DNA of 64,000 bases from Pseudomonadota bacterium (GCA_027487795.1 JAIYCX010000039.1:291811-355810); one strand, 5' to 3'. Positions 1 through 8,930 are shown, counted from the first letter of the stretch. The notes: generated from the sequence alone by a model not told the origin. Translations and numbers: made by a program.

Positions 1-873
1 AATATTTTTATCTACTGAGTGTATTTCAGAAAGGCATGAGTATAAAGTAGTCGTTTTGCCAGAACCTGTTGGGCCTGTAACAAGAAAAATACCATAACTT
101 TTTCTAATTATTTTAGAAATTGATTCTAAAATTTCAGCGTCAAATCCAATTTTAAAAAGATCTAAGCTACCTTTTGATTTGTCTAATAACCTAAGCACAA
201 TTCTTTCGCCGTATCTTGTAGGTACAGTAGAAACACGGATATCAACATCTTGTCCTGCTATTTTTAATCCAATTCTACCATCTTGTGGGAGTCTTTTTTC
301 GGCAATATTAAGGTTTGCTATAACTTTGATTCTGGAACTTATAGCTGCCTGAAAATATTTATCTTCAACTGCAACATCTTGTAAAACACCGTCAATTCTA
401 AACCTAATTTTCAGTTCATTTTCAAATGGTTCTAGATGGATATCAGAAGCTCTTTGATTTGCCGCGCGGAATATTAATGCATTAACATAGCGAATAATTG
501 GAGCGTCATCATCTTCAGCCTCAGTTACATCTATTTTAAGTTGAGATAATACATCTGTATCTTCATCATCCTTTTCCGTGTTATCTAAAGTATAATTTCG
601 ATCAGACATCAGAGTAGATCTGAATGCATTTAACACTCTTTGAAATTCGACTTCACTTACTAGTACTGGAAATATTGGTAAATCATAGGCTTGCTCAAGA
701 GCAGTAAGTGCGAGGGAATTTGTTTCTTTAGTAATGGCGACAACTACAGAATCTTGTTCCATGCAAACAGGAACCGCTGAGTTAGTTTTAGCCCAGCTAC
801 CAACTATTTTTGAAAAGTCTCCACGCTTTAAGTTTATCGGTGGTCTGTCTGTGGGTAAAAACTGATTATTCAT
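1..873 (-). CDS. gspE: Type II secretion ATPase GspE (3' end outside window)
   Basis: This is the N-terminal part of the cytoplasmic ATPase that powers the type II secretion system. It starts at ATG 873 on the minus strand and runs off the left edge, leaving about 291 codons. A GspE N-terminal domain occupies roughly residues 1-90. The GspE/PilB core follows with the signatures RAANQRASDIHLEP and FRIDGVLQDV, then a Walker A GPTGSGKTTT near residue 265. It lies 8 nt after the gspD stop, so C, D and E form one transcription unit. PilB-type pilus ATPases share this core, but the adjacent gspC and gspD make GspE the better name. Confidence 0.93.
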   Translation of the reverse strand, partial: MNNQFLPTDRPPINLKRGDFSKIVGSWAKTNSAVPVCMEQDSVVVAITKETNSLALTALEQAYDLPIFPVLVSEVEFQRVLNAFRSTLMSDRNYTLDNTEKDDEDTDVLSQLKIDVTEAEDDDAPIIRYVNALIFRAANQRASDIHLEPFENELKIRFRIDGVLQDVAVEDKYFQAAISSRIKVIANLNIAEKRLPQDGRIGLKIAGQDVDIRVSTVPTRYGERIVLRLLDKSKGSLDLFKIGFDAEILESISKIIRKSYGIFLVTGPTGSGKTTTLYSCLSEIHSVDKNI

Positions 874-881
874 TAAGAAAT

Positions 882-3824
882 TTATTCACTTTTGATAATT
901 CCCTGAGTACTCAGCTCGTCTTCAGTAGTACCTTTGAATACAACGCTTTTTGGTAACTTACCATGTACTGCTTCAGCCTCAGATAAATTATTATAGATAC
1001 CTAAACAGATCATGTCCTGATTTAAGACTTTAAACTTATCTCCTGTTTTAAAATTAGAAATCATTGAAAGTGGAAAAGATAATTCAGCAAGAACATTTTT
1101 TCCACTTTCTGGGTTTAAAAAGACAAGTAATCTTTTATTCTCAGTTTTTGATTCTTCTTTATTGCCAATATTAAACCTAACAACTCCGTTATTCGTTTTT
1201 TCTGTGGTAACAATTTTAGAGTTGTTGCGGTCTTTATTTTCATTAGACTCTGACTTAATTTCATTATCTTTAATTGTTTCTTCGTTTACTTTTGTATCTT
1301 GAACGATTGGGCGATTTTCTAGAAAATTTTGCTGATTGTTAGATTCAAATACTTTATCTATAGAATCACTTTTTAGTGTTTTGAGAATATCAGGATTAGT
1401 AGTATTCGGATCTAAGTCTTTTGTAAGTTTACCGGCTTTTTGTACGGTGTTTTCTCTAGCATCGAACTGATCTTGTATAACTTGAGGTGTTATGAATATT
1501 AATAAATTAGTTCTTCTTTTTAATTCATTTTCTGTTTTAAATAATGCTCCTAAAACAGGGACATCTTCTAAGTATGGTACTCCTCTAGTTGAATTTGTTA
1601 CGCTATCTTGAATTAATCCTCCAGTAACGATCATTTGACCGTTTTTAACTGCAACCATAGTATCTGTTGTTCTAATACTAGTTGTTGGGCCGTTTGGATC
1701 ATTTCTAGTGCCTTGAACTACATTTGATATCTCAACAAATATTTTCAAAGAAAGAAAATCTCCACTACCAAGTTGAGGAGTAATTCTTAAAGTTATACCT
1801 ACATCTTGTCGTTGTATTTGGTTAAAAGTGTTCGCAAGGTTTGTTTGATTCGTAGAAGTGCTAGATACGAACGGTACGTTTTCACCTACGATAATCTCTG
1901 CTTCTTCGTTGTCTGTTGATAATATCGTAGGCGCACTTAAAACATTTACATTCGAATGTTTGCTAACAGCGGTTATTAAAGCTGCTTGAGTAGGAATTTG
2001 AGTCCCTCCTGGTAATGTTAATGTCCCAACACTAGCTGCTGCAATAGATAAATCAGAGAGAGCTGCAGGATTAGTAAAAAGGTTTGTAAGCCCACCAAAA
2101 TTACTTTGCGAAACTATTCCTGAGTTTCCTAAACCAAGAGCACCTGAAACTTCAAGTCCTAGACCAACTTCATCATTTAAAGAAACTTCAAGGATAGTAG
2201 CTTCTACTAAAACTTGTTTCCTTTTCATATCAAGCATTTTAATTACTTGACTTAGTTTTTCAAAATCTGCTTTGTTTGCATTAACTATTAACGAATTAGT
2301 TGAAGGGTCCGCAGTAATAGAAATCTCATCATCGAAATTTACTCTAGAAGAATCAGTGATTAAGCTTGGTGACCCACTACCTGATGATCTTCCAGAACTG
2401 CCTGAACTTTTGCTAGAACTTCTAGATCTTCCTCCACCAAATGTATTCGAATTGCCCGCTGCACCACCTAGAGCATTAGCACTTTGATCTTGATTTCCTG
2501 ATCTTCCTCGGGAAATTGAACTACCTTGAGTTTTGCTAGAAGAGCTGCCGCTACTACCGCCACCGCCTAATAAAGTGGAGAGAGTTTCTGAGAGAGTTTC
2601 AGCATCTGCATATTCTAAACGATATACCCAAAATCTACCGCTTGACTTATCGATGGCACTATCAAGTTGTTCAGCTAATGCTCTTATCTTAATTGTATTA
2701 AACTCGTCAGCGACAATAATTAATGAATTTGTCCTATCGTCAGGTATTATTTTCAGTGGAGAAGCTTTCCCGGTACCTGATGCTGCTTGACCTGCAAGTT
2801 GAGCTGATCCAGGTAGCCCATTATTAAAACTTTGTTGTGAAAGACTATTAACCTCTTGCACTCTTTTTCTTAGAATATTTGCAGTATTTAATCCATCTCC
2901 TCCGCCTTCACCAGAAGACTGACCTAGTATCTTTTCAATTTTTTCAGCGACACCGCTAGCTTCTGCATGCTGTATTGGGATTATAGTGATATCTTGATCT
3001 AGTGGTGGAATATCTATTTCTTTTAAGATATCACTGATTCTCTCAATATTTGAAACAGAATCAACAAGGATCAACAAATTAGTTCCTGTTATTGCTTGAG
3101 CATAACCATCTTTTGAAATGAATTGGGAGAATAGTTTTTGAGCTTCATCAGAGCCTATATGTGTAGTTTTTAAAATTTGTGTAACTAGACTTTCATTTGT
3201 TGTTTGTGGGGAATAGGCAGCAGGTATTGTAGTTTGCTTTGCATCTTTTGCATTAATTACTTTCCAGATATTTTCTCCAACAGGAACTGTTGCAAAGCCT
3301 TTTAATAGTAGAACTGAGTCAAATACTTTAAGTGCTTCTCCTACAGTAATTGCTGTTGGTAAATGGATTGTAATTTTACCTTTTACGCCACTATCAACTA
3401 TGTAATTTCTACCTGTGAGTTTGCTAAAGGTTTTTACTAATGCCTCTAAGTCAGCATCCGTTACATTTAATACTGTTGTTAACTGTGAAAGATCTTCTGC
3501 ATTTTTTTTCTTATTAGCGGTATCACTATCTTGAGATTTTATAGGAGTAGTCGGCTCGCTAATTCCTAATGGTGTATCTAATTCTAAATTTGTATTTTGT
3601 TTATTTGCCGCATCTTGAACATCTGTATTTTGATTTGATTTAATTTTTTCAAAATAGTCAATAACTGTATCAACGCCCTGCGCTACATTTGCTTCCTGCG
3701 CTATCTTTTTAGAATCTTGTCTATTATTCTTTGGGTCTGCATAGCATACTGAAGTTATTAGTATGGAGAGAAAAAATACAAACAGTATTTTTTTTGATTT
3801 ATATTTTGTGGAGCTAATTAGCAT
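882..3824 (-). CDS. gspD: Type II secretion outer-membrane secretin GspD, with long C-terminal extension
   Basis: This 980-residue protein should form the outer-membrane secretin channel. A signal peptide ends near residue 30 (after CYA). N0 and N1-type domains follow at about 115-290, then N2/N3 repeats and the secretin core, with VGITLRITPQLG near residue 677 and the closing LLIFITPQ near 775. Typical GspD proteins are 650-750 residues. Two things are unusual here: a Gly/Ser/Arg-rich insert at about 418-483, and about 200 residues after the secretin core. That tail is Asn/Lys/Glu-rich and ends in a small folded-looking segment (around LGIYNNLSEAEAVHGKL) that faintly resembles a SPOR repeat. 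The SPOR resemblance is only an impression. Confidence 0.93.
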   Translation of the reverse strand: MLISSTKYKSKKILFVFFLSILITSVCYADPKNNRQDSKKIAQEANVAQGVDTVIDYFEKIKSNQNTDVQDAANKQNTNLELDTPLGISEPTTPIKSQDSDTANKKKNAEDLSQLTTVLNVTDADLEALVKTFSKLTGRNYIVDSGVKGKITIHLPTAITVGEALKVFDSVLLLKGFATVPVGENIWKVINAKDAKQTTIPAAYSPQTTNESLVTQILKTTHIGSDEAQKLFSQFISKDGYAQAITGTNLLILVDSVSNIERISDILKEIDIPPLDQDITIIPIQHAEASGVAEKIEKILGQSSGEGGGDGLNTANILRKRVQEVNSLSQQSFNNGLPGSAQLAGQAASGTGKASPLKIIPDDRTNSLIIVADEFNTIKIRALAEQLDSAIDKSSGRFWVYRLEYADAETLSETLSTLLGGGGSSGSSSSKTQGSSISRGRSGNQDQSANALGGAAGNSNTFGGGRSRSSSKSSGSSGRSSGSGSPSLITDSSRVNFDDEISITADPSTNSLIVNANKADFEKLSQVIKMLDMKRKQVLVEATILEVSLNDEVGLGLEVSGALGLGNSGIVSQSNFGGLTNLFTNPAALSDLSIAAASVGTLTLPGGTQIPTQAALITAVSKHSNVNVLSAPTILSTDNEEAEIIVGENVPFVSSTSTNQTNLANTFNQIQRQDVGITLRITPQLGSGDFLSLKIFVEISNVVQGTRNDPNGPTTSIRTTDTMVAVKNGQMIVTGGLIQDSVTNSTRGVPYLEDVPVLGALFKTENELKRRTNLLIFITPQVIQDQFDARENTVQKAGKLTKDLDPNTTNPDILKTLKSDSIDKVFESNNQQNFLENRPIVQDTKVNEETIKDNEIKSESNENKDRNNSKIVTTEKTNNGVVRFNIGNKEESKTENKRLLVFLNPESGKNVLAELSFPLSMISNFKTGDKFKVLNQDMICLGIYNNLSEAEAVHGKLPKSVVFKGTTEDELSTQGIIKSE

Positions 3825-3944
3825 TAAATTAAAAGTATAAAATTATAAATTTGATATAGAATGTACTACCTGAGTTAGGAACTGGAAAGATACTATATTC
3901 ATATTTTGATTCCTACTATCATATAAAAACATTTTGAATTAAAA

Positions 3945-4823
3945 CTATCTTATTTGATATTGTAGTGGTACGTCGATTCCTTCCCTTTCGACGACTACTT
4001 GTATAGATCTTTGGCTCTTAAGATCTTCAAATAGCTTTAGTGCTTTTGCCGGGTCCGTAACTGGTGATTGATTAATGTTCTTGATAATATCACTATTTTT
4101 AAGACCTAATTTTTCGTACATACTTCCACTTTTAATTGCATATAATCTCATGCCGACACTTTCTCCATTCCTAAAGTAGGGAACAGCTCTTGCTTGTGAT
4201 AAAAGTACAGGAAGATTAGCTAAAGCTTGACTGAGTTCTTCTTCGGGAACTGTAAAAGAGCCATCTCTACTTTGTATTCTTGATTCTCCCGGCTCTCCTG
4301 GCAAGCCTTCTTTGAGCTCTAATGTTTCTAAGGCCCCTTGGTTATCAACAACAACTTTATCTGAATAAATTTCTTTTAAAGTTGCCTTATCAAAAATTTT
4401 TTCTGTTATTTGAAAAGCATCTTGCTTTTTTTGTGCCGTATCTTCAATAATCGCAATTGGATCTCTACCTGGTGTGACTAAGGTACCAACTAGCCTAAAC
4501 TTTAATTCAGTAGCTTTTGGTTTCTCTATTACTTTGGTCTTTGGAGCTGTTTTTACAGAAAATATATTAGCTTTTGTAATGGTCTCGATTTTGGTTGCAG
4601 TAGGTTCTAGTACATTGTTTACTGGAGGACCTAACGAGGCGTTTAGCTCCTCAAGAGTTCTTCCTTTTATTTTATAAGCTTCTTTAAATGAATTATACGA
4701 ATTTAGGCCCAAATAAACAGCTAAAAAAAGTAAAATTTTACCTAATACAAATATACCACTTTTAACTAGGGTATTTTGACTTAGTGTCGTAGGTATAATT
4801 TTTTTTTGTATTTTTTTAAACAC
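3945..4823 (-). CDS. gspC: Type II secretion inner-membrane protein GspC
   Basis: GspC links the inner-membrane platform to the secretin and contributes to substrate recognition. The 292-residue protein has one N-terminal membrane helix (about residues 24-44). An HR-type beta domain follows (around FRLVGTLVTPGRDPIAII). The C-terminal PDZ-like domain covers about 205-292, including GMRLYAIKSGSMYEKLGL and the loop around SDIIKNINQSPV. The order C-D-E on the minus strand is the classical T2SS order. No other gsp genes are visible; they would lie left of the window if present. Confidence 0.88.
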   Translation of the reverse strand: MFKKIQKKIIPTTLSQNTLVKSGIFVLGKILLFLAVYLGLNSYNSFKEAYKIKGRTLEELNASLGPPVNNVLEPTATKIETITKANIFSVKTAPKTKVIEKPKATELKFRLVGTLVTPGRDPIAIIEDTAQKKQDAFQITEKIFDKATLKEIYSDKVVVDNQGALETLELKEGLPGEPGESRIQSRDGSFTVPEEELSQALANLPVLLSQARAVPYFRNGESVGMRLYAIKSGSMYEKLGLKNSDIIKNINQSPVTDPAKALKLFEDLKSQRSIQVVVEREGIDVPLQYQIR

Positions 4824-4902
4824 GTTATTAGAGTTGAATATATAGTTGATTAGATACTAGAGATAACATTTCCCAACAAGATACAATAACTAGTGTTCTT
4901 TA

Positions 4903-5397
4903 TTAAATAAAATCTAAAATGACCTTATTGATCAAGACGGAATATGATAGTTCTATATTCATGTAGGGATGATGAGTAAGAGACCAGCTTTTTTTACCTG
5001 AATATTCTGTACAATCTAAGTATGATTCTCGATAATTTAGAATGAAATTATTATTTCGGCAATCACTAGGGAAAGAGGAATAAAGGTCGGACACCTTTTC
5101 GTAATGAAAGGTTAAATGTGTATCTGTATATTTAATATTATCAATAAACTCTATATTACTATTTAATGAGAGTAGTTTTTTTTTAAAGGTTTCATTGAGT
5201 AGTGGTGTATTTTTAGGCATGAAAAATTTTTCAATACCAAGGCAAGCGAGGGAATAGTAAGGAAGCTTATATATTCCGTTTAGGCATACAACGGTATTTT
5301 TAACTTGCTGTTGCTTCTTAAAAGACCAGCCTTTTAATATTAGTTGTCTCGAGTATCTTTGATAGAATTTGTTTAATTCTATTTTTTCTTGATCCAA
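4903..5397 (-). CDS. Degenerate E1-like (ThiF/MoeB-related) partner protein
   Basis: This 164-residue protein starts at TTG 5397, with AGGGA about 10 nt upstream and only 2 nt after the stop of the preceding ThiF-type gene. Its N-terminus, YQRYSRQLIL at residues 12-21, matches the RYxRQ helix at the start of MoeB, ThiF and eukaryotic E1 proteins. In those families an arginine of this helix reaches into the partner subunit's ATP site. The next segment should be the Rossmann GxGGxG loop but reads NGIYKLP at 40-46, so the nucleotide loop is lost. The following LACLGIEKFFMP keeps the family pattern. No NLNRQ motif, catalytic Cys or zinc cysteines are present. I infer a catalytically dead subunit that pairs with its neighbour. 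A decaying paralogue is the alternative. Confidence 0.6.
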   Translation of the reverse strand: MDQEKIELNKFYQRYSRQLILKGWSFKKQQQVKNTVVCLNGIYKLPYYSLACLGIEKFFMPKNTPLLNETFKKKLLSLNSNIEFIDNIKYTDTHLTFHYEKVSDLYSSFPSDCRNNNFILNYRESYLDCTEYSGKKSWSLTHHPYMNIELSYSVLINKVILDFI

Positions 5398-5399
5398 GT

Positions 5400-6416
5400 T
5401 TACTTAGTCCCTATAAATTGAAATTCTGATAGTTTAGACGAAGAATAGATTGAACTTATTGTTATACCTTCGTCAATAAGAGAATTCTTAACTTTCAACA
5501 GGTCTTCACTGTTATTAAATTTTATTAAACAGTGTTCTCCTTTATTCATTTCTTCAAAAGCCATTTTTGAGAATAAGAAAGTGTCAGGACAGGAAATAGT
5601 TCTTAAGTCTAATTTTTTTGTTAAAACTATTCCACAACCAAGTTTATTACATCCTTTTGTCGGACTTAAAACGAGTTGTTTTATTATACTATCTTCTACA
5701 CTATAGCCATGAATTTTGTTTTCTGAGTAACTAGTTTTATTTTTGTTAGATTCTATTAATTCCATTGTCAGGCTTGCCTGAATATTACCAGTAGCTTGTG
5801 ACACTAGTCCAAGAATACCATTGTCCCTACAAGATGAATCTTCCTTAATCTCATCTAAGTTTTCAAATACACATCTTAAGCAGTAAGTATTCGAACGTAT
5901 GCTTAGTGTTATACCTGAGTATCCTACGCAGCCTGCATAAACTAAATCAATATCGTTAAGTTTGCAGAAATCATTAAATAAAAGTTTAGTTTCTATGCCA
6001 TCAATACAGTCAAGTAGTATTGAGTTAGGTTTTATAATAGATTTAATATTCTCATCAGTTAATTTTAAATTTTGTACGGAGATATCTAATATTGAAATAT
6101 CTTTTTCTAATATGGACTTTAAGTTATCGATGATAACTTCAGTTTTGAGTTTGCCTATATCAGATTCTTTATAGAGAAATTGTCTATTGAGGTTTGAAAT
6201 TTCAACTATGTCAAAGTCTATTAGAGTGAGAGAGATATCCTTTGAATAAAGATGCTCAAGTAAGTTATTAACTAGAGAGTATAAGGCTGGGCAACCTAGT
6301 CCACCTAGGCCAACTAAAAAAATATTAATTTTACTAGAAAGGTCTATTAAAGTCCTTAGATTAGATTTACAGTCAAATTTTTTACTGCAAAAATTTACAG
6401 AGTTATAATTCGAAAT
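5400..6416 (-). CDS. E1-like adenylyltransferase (ThiF/MoeB family) fused to a TusA-like domain, probable ATT start
   Basis: The minus-strand frame is open from a stop at 6441-6443 to the stop at 5400, yet contains no ATG, GTG or TTG before a GTG at 5804, deep inside the domain. Residues below count from ATT at 6416. GLGGLG (36-41) is the nucleotide loop. SNLNRQ (74-79), K91 and DCIDG (136-140, usually DCxDN) are adenylation motifs. CLRC (179-182) and CNKLGC (256-261) are candidate zinc ligands, although the second pair is Cx4C rather than CxxC. C196, in CRDNGILG, sits where ThiF and MOCS3 have their crossover or catalytic cysteine. A TusA-like sulfur-carrier domain follows at about 269-338 (LDLRTISCPDT, with Cys276). 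The RYxRQ helix is missing here and occurs in the next gene. It probably activates a small sulfur-carrier protein, but no ThiS/MoaD gene is in view. Confidence 0.75.
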   Translation of the reverse strand: MSNYNSVNFCSKKFDCKSNLRTLIDLSSKINIFLVGLGGLGCPALYSLVNNLLEHLYSKDISLTLIDFDIVEISNLNRQFLYKESDIGKLKTEVIIDNLKSILEKDISILDISVQNLKLTDENIKSIIKPNSILLDCIDGIETKLLFNDFCKLNDIDLVYAGCVGYSGITLSIRSNTYCLRCVFENLDEIKEDSSCRDNGILGLVSQATGNIQASLTMELIESNKNKTSYSENKIHGYSVEDSIIKQLVLSPTKGCNKLGCGIVLTKKLDLRTISCPDTFLFSKMAFEEMNKGEHCLIKFNNSEDLLKVKNSLIDEGITISSIYSSSKLSEFQFIGTK

Positions 6417-6425
6417 ATAACTCTG

Positions 6426-6431
6426 TCCCCT
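6426..6431 (-). promoter_or_regulatory. Shine-Dalgarno that points to an ATT start
   Basis: AGGGGA on the minus strand lies 9 nt before the in-frame ATT at 6416-6414 and just inside the stop codon that bounds the frame. No ATG, GTG or TTG is in a usable position. The spacing suits translation initiation at AUU, as known for infC (IF3). Confidence 0.5.
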
Positions 6432-6508
6432 ATAATAATATTATCGAGAAGTTCTTTATAACAAAATTAAAAAGAACTAAATTATCTAACTATATAGATC
6501 GAAGTGCC

Positions 6509-6982
6509 TTAATTTAAAGCACTTGCAGTTGGTCGGCTACCTGAAATGCTTTGTGCAATTTCAGCCGCATCAGATATTCCAAGATCCTTCGCTCTGTCAC
6601 AAAGATTCTGTAATGAAACTCCTCTTAGTGTAGATTGAAACGATCCTTCAATTTCTGACCAAACTGTATCGATCAACTCAGCTAAAGCTGGTGTATCAGT
6701 TCTTTGATCTTCTTGTAACTTAGGTCTTAATGCCTTCATTACTTCCTCAAGTCTGATTTCTTTTGGTTCCTTAGCTAGTGAGTAACCACCTCTTGGACCT
6801 CTTTTACCAACGACAACATCCGCTTGTCTTAATTTGGCAAAGATTTGCTCAAGAAATCTTTGAGGAATTCTCTGGCGCTTAGCTATTTGCCTGACCTGAG
6901 CTGGACCTCCGCCTAAATTATAAGCAAGATCAACAAGAGCCATTATTCCGTATTGCTCTTCGCGAGAAAGCTTAACTGCCAT
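6509..6982 (-). CDS. Rrf2-family transcriptional regulator
   Basis: A 157-residue winged-helix regulator starting at ATG 6982. The N-terminal motif (LSREEQYGIMALVDLAYN), the recognition region (RQIAKRQRIPQRFLEQIFAKL) and the wing (VGKRGPRGGYSLAK) are typical of Rrf2 proteins. IscR has three clustered cysteines that hold a [2Fe-2S] centre. This protein has only one, near residue 128, so it is not IscR-like in cluster binding and is closer in form to CymR, the cysteine-metabolism repressor. It lies 92 nt upstream of the E1/TusA-like gene on the same strand. That position makes regulation of sulfur transfer a reasonable but unproven inference. Confidence 0.85.
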   Translation of the reverse strand: MAVKLSREEQYGIMALVDLAYNLGGGPAQVRQIAKRQRIPQRFLEQIFAKLRQADVVVGKRGPRGGYSLAKEPKEIRLEEVMKALRPKLQEDQRTDTPALAELIDTVWSEIEGSFQSTLRGVSLQNLCDRAKDLGISDAAEIAQSISGSRPTASALN

Positions 6983-7231
6983 TTTTAAATTCCTTTACTA
7001 AATTAATACTATATTAAATCAATGCAACTAATAATATCACTACTACTCATAAGATCAACTTCTCATGGGTATTATCGATGTTTTTAAATTACTACGTTAA
7101 TGAATGATCCTCATAAATTAACCGCTAAAAACTATACCTTCATTTAACTAATACCGCAAAAAAAGCAACACAATCTTTGAAAAATAAATAAAACTTAATG
7201 ATATTAATGGGTTGCGACATGGGACTATCGG

Positions 7232-8794
7232 TCACTTAAATAAAATTATTAAATTATCTTGAGATTCTGAGTTTAATACAGTTATTTGACGAGGTCTCTC
7301 AGAGGTTAAAGTTACTGTCGCCACTGATGTAGCTCCAAAATTTTCATTGTCTTTTAATATTCTAACTTTTTCAATTATGTCTATTTTTTCAACTGAATTC
7401 TTATAAGTTTTCCCTGAGACTTGTACCCAAATTGGGTCATTATCTTCTGGAATGGCAGCAGTTGAATAGCCTTCTTGTATGACTACTTTGATAGAGTACG
7501 AGTTTTCATTCTTAATAACTTTTGAGGATCTAATAAGAGGTTTTGACCTGAATTTTAAATAAACACGTGAGGCTTCTTCATCAGTCTGGCATTTAATAGA
7601 TTTTAAAAATACTCCAGACTTAAGATTTTCTAAGTTTTCGTTATCTACATTCCCAATATTAGTTTTAGTGTTAGGAGTTTCTTTCCCATTTTCTAAATCG
7701 CTTAAAGTTTTATTTTTATTTGTAACTATAGTTGGTTGAATTAAAGGAGATGAACTAGCTTCAGGTGTAGGTTCTTCTTTTGTTGTAATTTTCTTAATAT
7801 TACTAATTGAAGCAGGTGGAGAGCTACTAAGGGTTGCAGCAGGTGAAATCGATAAAGTTACTGAAGGGTTTGGACTTAAGCTAGGGCTAGGGGAAGATGA
7901 GGGTAGGGACGAAGGAGACAAAGATGGAGTGATCTCATTTATAGGACTTAAACTTGGTGTAATTCTAGGGCTTATGCTTGAATTAAAATTAGTTGCTGAA
8001 GCTGACGGAGCTTCACTGAGTGTAGGACTAACAAAAATAGTAGATACTTTTTTTTCGGTCAGATCGTTACTTAAAAGTTCACTACTAAAAAGTTCATTAA
8101 GTAGAGGTAAATGAGAATACTTTGAACGAAGTTCATTAATTCTTGTTAAAGCAGCTTGTTTTTGACCAGTTCGAAAATAAAAATCTATAACTTCTTTTTC
8201 ATTTTTTAGAAGTTCAGCTTCGCATTCAAGAATACCATCTCTCGCTTTTCTTCCCCATGATGTTTTTGGAAATTCATAAACTACATCACTAAAACTTTTA
8301 ATAGCTTCTTTCAGGGGAGTTTGGTCTTTTTTCTGACCTTGATAAGACTGTTGATATGCATGTCCAATTTGATACATTGCATAGGGTCTAGCTTCATGTT
8401 TTGAGTGTACTCTTAAAAACTCTCGATAAAAGGAAATAGATTCAGCTGGCTTTTCTCCAAAAAAGAGACTATCAGCTAATTTTAACTCTGATAAAATAGT
8501 TAAAGGACTTCCTGGAAATTTTTCAGTATGTTTTTGGAAACTAGCTTTAGATATAGAATATCTTTCACCATCATAAGATCTAATTGCTTCACCCAGTAGG
8601 TCAATTTCAGTAAAGTCAGTTTCTTCATCGGAATTTTTTTTATTTAATTTACTATCGATTTTTGATTGTTCATTAACTTTCTCTTCTATTGATTTATCTT
8701 CTTCTTGAATAGTTTGATCCGATTTATTACTACTAAACCATGAGCAAGAGACGGGCATAGATATGAACAGTATGAAAATCAGTAGTAAACGCAT
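7232..8794 (-). CDS. Lipoprotein with TPR repeats, Ser/Pro-rich linker and C-terminal beta domain
   Basis: A 520-residue envelope protein. A lipoprotein signal ends at MPVSC, so Cys17 is the probable lipidated residue. Residues about 65-215 form TPR-like helices resembling BamD/CpoB-type proteins (for example FPGSPLTILSELKLADSLFFGEKPAESI). A low-complexity linker at about 250-345 is built from Ser-Pro-Leu repeats. The C-terminal 130 residues look like a beta domain (RVYLKFRSKPLIRSSK, IKVVIQEGY) reminiscent of AMIN domains, which can bind peptidoglycan. No BamD function is claimed, because that family lacks the linker and beta domain. It is monocistronic as far as visible and divergent from the lipoprotein gene at 8978. 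Confidence 0.65.
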   Translation of the reverse strand: MRLLLIFILFISMPVSCSWFSSNKSDQTIQEEDKSIEEKVNEQSKIDSKLNKKNSDEETDFTEIDLLGEAIRSYDGERYSISKASFQKHTEKFPGSPLTILSELKLADSLFFGEKPAESISFYREFLRVHSKHEARPYAMYQIGHAYQQSYQGQKKDQTPLKEAIKSFSDVVYEFPKTSWGRKARDGILECEAELLKNEKEVIDFYFRTGQKQAALTRINELRSKYSHLPLLNELFSSELLSNDLTEKKVSTIFVSPTLSEAPSASATNFNSSISPRITPSLSPINEITPSLSPSSLPSSSPSPSLSPNPSVTLSISPAATLSSSPPASISNIKKITTKEEPTPEASSSPLIQPTIVTNKNKTLSDLENGKETPNTKTNIGNVDNENLENLKSGVFLKSIKCQTDEEASRVYLKFRSKPLIRSSKVIKNENSYSIKVVIQEGYSTAAIPEDNDPIWVQVSGKTYKNSVEKIDIIEKVRILKDNENFGATSVATVTLTSERPRQITVLNSESQDNLIILFK

Positions 8795-8903
8795 GGAGAA
8801 AATTTAGAGTAAAAATTAAATTTTTAATTATTCTTATAAAAGTTAATTCAGATAGTGCAAACATTTAGTTTGAGGATTAATTAAAAACAGCTGCTGGACC
8901 TGG

Positions 8904-8930
8904 ATCTTGCCTCAAACTATGAGGCAAGAT
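8904..8930. repeat. Perfect 11-bp inverted repeat in a divergent intergenic region
   Basis: Arms at 8904-8914 and 8920-8930 (ATCTTGCCTCA and its complement) flank a 5-nt spacer. No T-run follows on either strand, so it does not look like an intrinsic terminator. It lies between two divergently transcribed lipoprotein genes, where an operator or leader hairpin is possible. Confidence 0.6.

Noticed and set aside
2272..2790. Two plus-strand ORFs opposite gspD
   Set aside because: They mirror the Gly/Ser-rich part of gspD in antisense and have Leu/Pro-rich, non-protein-like composition. The same holds for other opposite-strand ORFs in this window.
6509..6982. IscR
   Set aside because: Only one cysteine is present. 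The three-Cys cluster needed for [2Fe-2S] binding is missing.
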